Positions 58,612 to 64,000 of a stretch of 64,000 bases of DNA are shown piece after piece. The first letter of the stretch is position 1, and each line of letters starts with the position of its first letter. This DNA comes from Candidatus Desulfopertinax cowenii (GTDB taxonomy: Bacteria > Bacillota > Desulfotomaculia > Desulfotomaculales > Desulforudaceae). Position numbers and translations under genes: made by a program. The stretch is from NCBI GenBank assembly GCA_001899445.1, contig MPOA01000006.1, forward strand, positions 310,001 through 374,000. The letters run 5' to 3'. Below the pieces are notes generated by a model. That model worked only from the letters and a program-made list of their open reading frames with translations, made no database searches and had not been told where the DNA came from.

Positions 58612-59112
58612 TCAGGCCGATTTGTCCACGGTGAGTTCGCTTTTCGCTTGCTTCAGCTGCTGTCGCTCCTTCTGGGCCAGTATTTTTTCCAGGTCCAGCA
58701 GAATGATCAGGCGGCCCTGCCACAGCGCAATCCCGCGCAGATAGGCGGAGTCCACCCCGGACACTACCGGCGGGGGCGGTTCAATTTCGGACCGGGCTAC
58801 CCGCAGCACCTCGGACACAGCGTCAACGATCATTCCAATAGTAATTCCGCCCATCTTTACGATCATAATCCGGCTGTTCGCGGTAGATTCGGCCGGCAGC
58901 ATCCCGAACCGCTTGCGCAGGTCAATGATCGGGATGATGTTGCCGCGCAACTTGATTACGCCCTCGACAAACTTCGGCGCCTTAGGCACCGTGGTGATTG
59001 TCTCCATGCGGATGATTTCAAATACCTTGGCGATATCCACCCCGTAGGTCTGACCGTCCAGCTGAAAAACCACCAGCTGTTCTTCCTTCTTTTCAGTTTC
59101 GGCGTAGGTCAC
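58612..59112 (-). CDS. cheW: Chemotaxis coupling protein CheW
   Basis: Scaffold linking CheA to receptors. 166 residues from GTG 59112, chosen for GGAGGTGACGAC upstream; the frame opens to 59151. QLVVFQLDGQTYGVDIAKVFEIIRM and FVEGVIKLRGNIIPIIDLRKRFGM are the CheW signature. The 20-residue tail after VDSAYLRGIALWQGRLIILLDLEKIL is charged. First gene of the cheW-cheA-cheB unit. Confidence 0.95.
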   Translation of the reverse strand: MTYAETEKKEEQLVVFQLDGQTYGVDIAKVFEIIRMETITTVPKAPKFVEGVIKLRGNIIPIIDLRKRFGMLPAESTANSRIMIVKMGGITIGMIVDAVSEVLRVARSEIEPPPPVVSGVDSAYLRGIALWQGRLIILLDLEKILAQKERQQLKQAKSELTVDKSA

Positions 59113-59163
59113 GTCGTCACCTCCAAAAATAGGGGGTCCACACCCCCCCATGAAGTAAATATT

Positions 59164-59190
59164 TAATCGTCAAACTTGGTCAAAACTTTA
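59164..59190 (-). promoter_or_regulatory. Sigma-28-like promoter of cheW-cheA-cheB
   Basis: Minus-strand TAAA within TAAAGTTTT (59187-59190), 15-bp spacer, GACGATTA (59164-59171), with six of eight bases matching GCCGATAA. It lies about 52 bp before the cheW start. Confidence 0.5.
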
Positions 59191-59264
59191 GCCCTGGTCG
59201 CCCAACCACCAAATTCTATAAACTATAATCAAAAAAGATATGTTATGCGAAGGAGGGGAAAATC

Positions 59265-60941
59265 GTGCTGCTTACGGGGCTACGCCGCCGTTACCGTTTA
59301 GTGAAACGCTACCGCCAAATCGCGCGGATTCTGACCAAGCACGGTTTTGACTACGTACTGAACCAGCTCGGCCTAGCCGAGTTGATCGCCCTGCCGCGGC
59401 GCGCCATCGGCCGCCCGCCCCGCGAAGTGTTGAAACGCTCTACCCCCGAAAGATTACGCCTGGTGCTCGAGGAACTGGGGCCAGCGTTTATCAAACTGGG
59501 CCAGATCCTCTCAACGCGGGGCGACCTCCTGGCCCCGGAGTACGTCGCGGAGCTGGAAAAACTACAGGACCACGTGCCCCCAGTCCCCGTGACTGAGATT
59601 AGCCGGGTGGTGGAAAGCGAGCTGGGACAACCCCTTGAAGCCTTATTCGCCTACTTTAATCCCCAGCCCCTCGCGGCCGCTTCCATTGCCCAGGTGCACC
59701 GGGCTACCATGCCGGACGGCACCGAGGTAGTGGTCAAAGTGCAGCGCCCCGGGGTCAAGGAACAGATCGACCTGGACCTCCAGATCCTGCAGAACATCGC
59801 CGGCCTGGCCGACCGGCACACGCCCTGGGGCCGAATCTACAGTTTCAGCGACATGGCCGCCGAGTTTCAGAACACCATCGTCGAGGAAACCGACTTCCGA
59901 ACCGAGGCCCGGCACGCAGATACCATCCGCCGCAACCTAGAGAACGACCCCCGGGTGCGCATCCCCCGGGTCCAGTGGTCCCACACCACCCAACGGGTGC
60001 TCACCCTGGAATACGTGGAGGGCATCAAGCTTTCCAACCTAGCGGCCTTGGACGCGGCCGGCATGAACCGCGCCCAGCTGGCCCGGACGCTGGCGGACGT
60101 ATTGCTGAAGCAGATGCTGATCGACGGCATCTTCCACGCCGACCCGCATCCGGGCAATATATCCGTGCTGCCCGGAGAACGCCTTGTGTTTCTTGACTTC
60201 GGGATCATCGGCCGCCTGCACCCCGAACACAAGGAATATTTGGGCCAAATAATGCTTGGGTTGATTCGCAAAAATGCCGATATGGTTATTAGGGCGGTGC
60301 TGCGCACGGGAGCGGTGCCCGAAACGGCGAACCTGAACGAACTGCGGCGCGACATCCAGCGGCTGCAGCAGAAATACTACGATGTCCCCCTTAACCAGAT
60401 CAACGTCTCGGAATCAATGCAGGATTTCCTGGTGCTCGCCTACCGCCACCGGGTACGGCTACCCTCCGAGCTGACCCTGCTGATTAAGGCGCTGATCACC
60501 GCCGACGGAGTCGTGCGCATGCTCGACCCGGAAATCAGTATCGTCGAGGTGGCCAAGCCCCTCGGTCGGCGTCTGATCGCCGACCGTTTCAGCGCCGCGC
60601 GCCTGCGCCGCCTGTGGCGCGAGAGCCTGCCGGAGTATGCGCACGTTGCCGCCCAGCTACCCTTTCAGGTACACGAGGTGTTGGAGCAGCTTTCCCGGGG
60701 CAACCTCCGCATCAGGCAGGAAAATCCAAGCCTGGACCGGCTGTCCCACAGCGTTTCAGTATTGATCAACCGGGCAATTCTCACCCTGCTGGTGATCGTC
60801 CTGTTCCTGGGGACAGTTCTGTTCGCCCAGCAGGAACTGTTCTTCTTCGGGATCGTGGCCGCCGCGGATTTGAGTTTTGTGGCGGGCACAGTGCTCGGCG
60901 CCTGGCTGGTCCTTAAAATCCTGCGCTCGGGACACTTGTAG
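59265..60941 (+). CDS. ubiB: ABC1/UbiB-family atypical kinase
   Basis: 558 residues from GTG 59265 (AAGGAGGGG upstream). ABC1-family core: LGPAFIKLGQILSTRGDLLAPEY (K-x-G-Q motif region), ASIAQVHRATMPDGTEVVVKVQRPGV (Ala-rich nucleotide loop and Lys), a VEETDFRTEARHADTI segment, and HADPHPGNISVL with FLDFGIIGRL. Two C-terminal membrane spans (about 505-555). Members support quinone biosynthesis; the substrate in a Firmicute is unknown. A perfect TATAAT (59224-59229) precedes it but no -35 box was found. It may share a transcript with motA. Confidence 0.88.
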   Translation: MLLTGLRRRYRLVKRYRQIARILTKHGFDYVLNQLGLAELIALPRRAIGRPPREVLKRSTPERLRLVLEELGPAFIKLGQILSTRGDLLAPEYVAELEKLQDHVPPVPVTEISRVVESELGQPLEALFAYFNPQPLAAASIAQVHRATMPDGTEVVVKVQRPGVKEQIDLDLQILQNIAGLADRHTPWGRIYSFSDMAAEFQNTIVEETDFRTEARHADTIRRNLENDPRVRIPRVQWSHTTQRVLTLEYVEGIKLSNLAALDAAGMNRAQLARTLADVLLKQMLIDGIFHADPHPGNISVLPGERLVFLDFGIIGRLHPEHKEYLGQIMLGLIRKNADMVIRAVLRTGAVPETANLNELRRDIQRLQQKYYDVPLNQINVSESMQDFLVLAYRHRVRLPSELTLLIKALITADGVVRMLDPEISIVEVAKPLGRRLIADRFSAARLRRLWRESLPEYAHVAAQLPFQVHEVLEQLSRGNLRIRQENPSLDRLSHSVSVLINRAILTLLVIVLFLGTVLFAQQELFFFGIVAAADLSFVAGTVLGAWLVLKILRSGHL

Positions 60942-61037
60942 GAGTTTGTTGCCCCCTGAAGAAGGAATTAGGGAAATAACAACCGAAGAGTTGCAGAGAG
61001 TTTTTTTGGAGAAACTTGTCAGACGGGGGCGATCCTT

Positions 61038-61838
61038 ATCGATCCGACTACCATCCTTGGTATTATTGCGGCCTTGTCCTTCGTGGTTCTCGGTTTTATT
61101 CTCAAACACGGGCACCTGGCCTCGCTGGTGGTGCCAGCAGCCATAGCCGTTGTTTTCGGCTGCACAATGAGCGCCGCCTTCGCCACCTTGAGCAAGTGGG
61201 ACATCCCCAACGTGTTCAAAAGTTTGCGTATGCTGGTGGGGCACAAAATAAAAAGCCCGACGGAGATGATCGAGGAGATCGTAGCCCTGGCGGAAAAGGC
61301 CCGACGGGAGGGGTTGCTCTACCTTGAAAACCACCTGGAGAACGTGGAAGACTCTTTTCTCCGCAAAGGTCTTCAACTAGTAATCGACGGTGCCGAACCG
61401 GAAGTGGTGAGCGGCGTATTGGAAACCGAAATATACGCCCTGGAGGAAAGACACCGGGTTTCCCACGAATTCTTCGAGTCCGCCGGTTCTTTCGCACCCA
61501 CCATGGGTATTGCCGGCGCCATTATGGGCCTGATCGTGGCCCTGGGCAACATTCAGGACCCGGACAGCCTCGGCCCGGCCATCGCCAGTGCCTTCGTGGC
61601 CACCCTTTACGGCGTGGTTTTCGCCTACTGTGTCTGTTTCCCCATCGCGTCCAAGCTGAAAACCCTCACCGCAAAAGAAATAATGCTCCGCAGGCTGATC
61701 CGGGAGGGTGTGGTCGCCCTGCAGTCCGGCAATAACCCGATTATTATCCGGGAACGCCTGAACGCCTATCTGAATCCGGATGCCCGCGCGGCGCTGGCGG
61801 CAGCGCAGGAGCAACAGCTTACCAAGGCCGCCGAATAA
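61038..61838 (+). CDS. motA: Flagellar motor stator protein MotA, non-canonical start codon likely
   Basis: Proton (or sodium) channel subunit of the stator. 266 residues if started at ATC 61038: IDPTTILGIIAALSFVVLGFILKHG aligns with the usual MotA start M-D-x-x-x-x-I-G-I-I and supplies TM1. GGGGGCG lies seven bases upstream. Between the in-frame stop TAG (60969) and TTG 61074 there is no ATG, GTG or TTG. TTG 61074 would delete half of TM1. Downstream features are normal: FATLSKWDIPNVFKSLRMLV, SHEFFESAGSFAPTMGIAGAIMGLIVALG (the TM3 channel Pro and Gly region) and SAFVATLYGVVFAYCVCFPIASKL. Only the start is odd. Confidence 0.85.
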   Translation: MDPTTILGIIAALSFVVLGFILKHGHLASLVVPAAIAVVFGCTMSAAFATLSKWDIPNVFKSLRMLVGHKIKSPTEMIEEIVALAEKARREGLLYLENHLENVEDSFLRKGLQLVIDGAEPEVVSGVLETEIYALEERHRVSHEFFESAGSFAPTMGIAGAIMGLIVALGNIQDPDSLGPAIASAFVATLYGVVFAYCVCFPIASKLKTLTAKEIMLRRLIREGVVALQSGNNPIIIRERLNAYLNPDARAALAAAQEQQLTKAAE

Positions 61839-61859
61839 ACGCAGCGGAGGAGATACCTC

Positions 61860-62621
61860 GTGGGGAAAGGTAGCAACCGGGAAAAATGGGTCCTGCCTTA
61901 CGCCGACTTCGTTACCGTTCTGCTGTGTTTCTTCATTGTAATGTACAGCCTCAGCAGCGTGGATGCCGAAAAGTTCGCGGCGCTGGCGCGCGCGCTGCAG
62001 CACTCCCTGGGCGGTCGGGGCACCGTTCTGATCGAAGCGCCCGACGCGTCCATCGGCCCGGATAGTTACAACCCGATAGAACTGGACCGGGGAATATCCC
62101 AGGTCCACGACACCGCTTTTCTGGCCCAGATTGCTTCCGTACAGCAGCAGGTGCAGGAGTTGATGGACGAAGCCGGCCTGACCGCGCAAATCGAAATGTT
62201 CACCGAGGAAAGAGGACTGGTCATCAGTGTTCAGGACACGGTTTTATTCAGCAGCGGCTCGGCCAAACTCACGCCCCAGGCCAGGGAAGTCATGGACAAA
62301 CTGGGCTTGATTTTGCTGCAAACTCCGAACTACATCCGGATTGAGGGCCATACGGACAATGTACCGATTAATACGCCGCGCTTTTCCTCCAACTGGGAGC
62401 TTTCGGTGGCCCGGGCCACCAGCGTGGTGCAATACCTGATCGCCCGGCACAACTTCCCGCCCGAGCGTCTCTCGGCCACCGGCTATGGCGAGTACCGCCC
62501 CAAGGCCACCAACGCCACCGCCGAGGGCCGTCAGAAAAACCGCCGGGTGGATTTCGTGATTCTCAGCAGCCTGTATGAAAAATCCGAGCCCCAGGGCCAG
62601 CAGGACAAGCCGAACCCATAA
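61860..62621 (+). CDS. motB: Flagellar motor stator protein MotB
   Basis: Anchors the stator to peptidoglycan and holds the essential channel aspartate. 253 residues from GTG 61860. The single TM has WVLPYADFVTVLLCFFIVMYSLS, with the proton-accepting Asp at residue 16. An amphipathic plug region follows. The C-terminal OmpA-like domain has IEGHTDNVPINTPRFSSNWELSVARATSVVQYL and LSATGYGEYRPKATNATAEGRQKNRRVDFVIL. It lies 21 bp after motA. Confidence 0.94.
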   Translation: MGKGSNREKWVLPYADFVTVLLCFFIVMYSLSSVDAEKFAALARALQHSLGGRGTVLIEAPDASIGPDSYNPIELDRGISQVHDTAFLAQIASVQQQVQELMDEAGLTAQIEMFTEERGLVISVQDTVLFSSGSAKLTPQAREVMDKLGLILLQTPNYIRIEGHTDNVPINTPRFSSNWELSVARATSVVQYLIARHNFPPERLSATGYGEYRPKATNATAEGRQKNRRVDFVILSSLYEKSEPQGQQDKPNP

Positions 62622-62707
62622 CGACCGGGCACCGCCGCCCGAGAGCGGGGTGGCAAAGCATTCCGTGGCACCCCGGGAGTAAAACAAGCGCTGCGCTGCG
62701 CGAGGAC

Positions 62708-62736
62708 TTGCACGATGCTGCGGTTCATGCTACAAT
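62708..62736 (+). promoter_or_regulatory. Sigma-A promoter of tRNA-Val
   Basis: TTGCAC (62708-62713), 17-bp spacer, TACAAT (62731-62736). Predicted start falls about 15 bp before the mature tRNA. The 136-bp gap from motB otherwise shows nothing. Confidence 0.75.
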
Positions 62737-62757
62737 TAGACTTGCTAGACTTGCGAT

Positions 62758-62832
62758 GGGCGCGTAGCTCAGGGGGAGAGCGCTTGACTCACATTCAAGA
62801 GGCCGGAGGTTCGAAACCTCCCGCGCCCACCA
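62758..62832 (+). tRNA. tRNA-Val (anticodon CAC)
   Basis: 75 nt with complete cloverleaf: acceptor GGGCGCG/CGCGCCC, D stem GCTC/GAGC, anticodon stem CTTGA/TCAAG around loop CTCACAT (anticodon CAC, reading GUG), T arm GGAGG-TTCGAAA-CCTCC and encoded CCA. It reads valine codon GUG, which is abundant in this GC-rich sequence. Confidence 0.95.
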
Positions 62833-62884
62833 GTAACCAGTAATATCAAGGGTTCCGGGGTTTTGCCGAACTCCGATGTGAGAG

Positions 62885-62932
62885 GGACTTGCAGCCATTT
62901 TGCAACCGTGGGGCGCAAGTCCTTTTGTTTTG
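62885..62932 (+). terminator. Terminator-like hairpin downstream of tRNA-Val
   Basis: GGACTTGC (62885-62892) pairs with GCAAGTCC (62915-62922), followed by TTTTGTTTTG. The 22-nt loop contains a smaller GCA-N6-TGC symmetry. It lies 52 nt after the tRNA, so it could end the tRNA transcript. Confidence 0.5.
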
Positions 62933-62993
62933 CCCTTGTCACCTGGAGCGTCATACTCCATCAGCACCTTCTTCTGCATGCCGGGCAGCACTA

Positions 62994-63021
62994 TTGATCA
63001 GCATCGAAACTCTGATATAAT
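62994..63021 (+). promoter_or_regulatory. Extended sigma-A promoter of the YkgJ-family gene
   Basis: TTGATC (62994-62999), 16-bp spacer, perfect TATAAT (63016-63021) with an upstream TG at the extended -10 position (TGATATAAT). The proposed gene start is TTG 63131, giving a leader of about 100 nt. Confidence 0.65.
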
Positions 63022-63130
63022 TCTTAACAAGCTGAGAGCCGCAAGCGTGGCACCGGGCACGGAACCGCTTGGACGCCAGCAGCACTGTGGGTTATCATGG
63101 GTCAGATTGTTTTTAAAAGGTGGCGGGACC

Positions 63131-63979
63131 TTGAGCTGGCGGAAAGACGTGCTGGAAAAACTGCGAAACGGGGAGTTGCGGCGGCTGGACTGGGACGACC
63201 GCTTTTGTTTCGCCTGCCAGGATGAGTGTATGGGGCGTTGTTGTCAAAAAGCCGACATTCACCTGGATCCCTGGGACCTGGAGGTCATGGCGCGTGGACT
63301 CGGCATGAACACCGCCGACTTCGTAGACGCCTACGCCGAGCTGCAGATCGACCCCGAATCTCGATGGCCGTTCGCCCGCCTGCGCCACGTCGCCCAGGGC
63401 CCCTGCGCCTTTCTCGACGGCCGAGGGCTCTGCCGGGTTTATTCCCTCCGGCCGCGCAACTGCCGGGCCTACCCGGTGGGGCGCCGGGTGACCATGGCTC
63501 GGATGGCTAACGGTGAGCCCCAACTGCAGGCGTCCTTCTTCCTGCTGCAAACCCCGCCGGCCTGTCTCGGTCTGTACGCTGCACGCGAGTGGAGCCTCCG
63601 GGAGTGGCTGGGGGCATCCGGCTGCATGGAACACTTCCGGCTGTCGGCCGAGCACCTGGCCGTCAAGGCGCTGGCCCGGGAGCTGAAGTACCACGTGTGG
63701 TGGGAGGGCCCGCCGCACCTGCTGCTGATGCTGTTCCTGTTCGAACCGGACCTGATCCGGGAAGAATTCAGGATTACCGAGACCGAAGTGAGCCACGTGG
63801 ATTTGTATCGTCGGCGCATGCAGGCCCTGCGGCTGCTGCTCACCGATCAGGCCGCCCGGCACGGCCACTTCCTGGAAACCGGAACCGGCGAGGCCTGCAC
63901 CCTGGACCTGGCGGGGACGGCCCCGGATATCCTGGACTGGATGCTGAACATCCTACGCGGTGAGCAGCCGGGGGGTTAG
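63131..63979 (+). CDS. YkgJ-family cysteine-cluster (Fe-S or zinc) protein
   Basis: 282 residues from TTG 63131, chosen for the AAAGGTGG ribosome site seven bases upstream; a longer frame opens at 62900 but would include promoter and terminator sequence. The N-terminal FCFACQDECMGRCCQKADIHLDPWDL and GPCAFLDGRGLCRVYSLRPRNCRAYPVG hold the eight or so cysteines typical of the YkgJ/UPF0153 family (CxxCxxxCxxxCC, then C-x-C-x-C), believed to bind iron or zinc. The C-terminal ~150 residues are helical with no recognised motif. Function unknown. A new reading frame or ribosome site may follow just at the window end. Confidence 0.82.
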   Translation: MSWRKDVLEKLRNGELRRLDWDDRFCFACQDECMGRCCQKADIHLDPWDLEVMARGLGMNTADFVDAYAELQIDPESRWPFARLRHVAQGPCAFLDGRGLCRVYSLRPRNCRAYPVGRRVTMARMANGEPQLQASFFLLQTPPACLGLYAAREWSLREWLGASGCMEHFRLSAEHLAVKALARELKYHVWWEGPPHLLLMLFLFEPDLIREEFRITETEVSHVDLYRRRMQALRLLLTDQAARHGHFLETGTGEACTLDLAGTAPDILDWMLNILRGEQPGG

Positions 63980-64000
63980 TCCAGCCGGGGGAGATCCTTT

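Noticed and set aside
61016-61327. TTG-started 103-codon frame overlapping motA
   Set aside because: Out of frame with motA, Arg/Gly/His-rich, no family resemblance; only the motA frame gives a TM1-type sequence.
62725-62991. Minus-strand 88-codon open frame across the tRNA
   Set aside because: Its C-terminal part is simply the antisense of tRNA-Val, a well-known artefact, and there is no ribosome site.
1-64000. CRISPR array, rRNA operon, insertion sequence or prophage
   Set aside because: No regularly spaced repeats, rRNA sequence, transposase or phage structural gene was seen anywhere in the window.

Overview
The window reads as a chromosome segment of an anaerobic, motile, high-GC Clostridia-type Firmicute of the Desulforudis / Desulfotomaculum / Pelotomaculum kind; this is inferred from gene content, not identified. 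The evidence is an MvhADG-type soluble hydrogenase module, a Bacillus/Clostridia flagellar set (FliY, FliM, CheC, CheD, FlhF, FlhG, a SwrB-like protein), AGGAGG-type ribosome sites, frequent GTG/TTG starts, and a base composition visibly above 60% GC. Two in-frame UGA codons followed by hairpins show that the organism decodes selenocysteine.

Layout. 1-2700 (minus strand): mvhD-mvhG-mvhA, an electron-bifurcation-type hydrogenase operon. MvhD and MvhA each carry a UGA where a conserved cysteine is expected. A sigma-A promoter and a structured leader lie upstream. 2978-4555: murJ, lipid II flippase. 4894-9714 (plus strand): galT, a TreT-like GT4 trehalose synthase, otsA and otsB, a sugar-nucleotide and trehalose (compatible solute) block. 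It ends in a nested palindromic repeat. 9794-13506 (minus strand): galE, a very small DUF2892-like membrane protein and an O-antigen-ligase/TPR protein.

13636-39295 (minus strand): one long flagellar/chemotaxis operon running flgB-flgC-fliE-fliF-fliG-fliH-fliI-fliJ-fliK-flgD-(TIGR02530-type)-flgE-fliL-fliN-fliO-fliP-fliQ-fliR-flhB-flhA-flhF-flhG-pilZ-fliA-(SwrB-like)-flgG-like-cheD-cheR-cheC-cheY-fliM-fliY. Most neighbours overlap or nearly touch. 39647-47793: a visibly lower-GC pseudaminic-acid cassette (pseC on plus; pseB, pseF, a pseG-pseH fusion and pseI on minus), then an unknown gene coupled to a Maf-type flagellin glycosyltransferase. Together these should build the nonulosonic acid and attach it to flagellin. 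47925-51793 (plus): flagellin, flaG, fliD, fliS and an unknown gene. 51794-59112 (minus): flgM-flgN-flgK-flgL-flaG2 and cheW-cheA-cheB. 59265-62621 (plus): an ABC1/UbiB kinase, then motA and motB. tRNA-Val(CAC) and a YkgJ-type Fe-S/zinc cluster protein close the window.

Regulation that can be read directly: four sigma-28-type sites (TAAA-N15/16-CCGATAA-like) precede fliC, flaG, flgM and cheW. This fits the expected hierarchy in which fliA, encoded in the early operon, switches on filament, chemotaxis and anti-sigma genes. The most unusual observation is a selenocysteine codon at the second cysteine of the MvhA L1 motif, a Ni-Fe bridging ligand position, rather than at the C-terminal L2 position of classical [NiFeSe] enzymes. 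The second is motA, which lacks any ATG/GTG/TTG at its homologous start and has ATC there behind a Shine-Dalgarno sequence.
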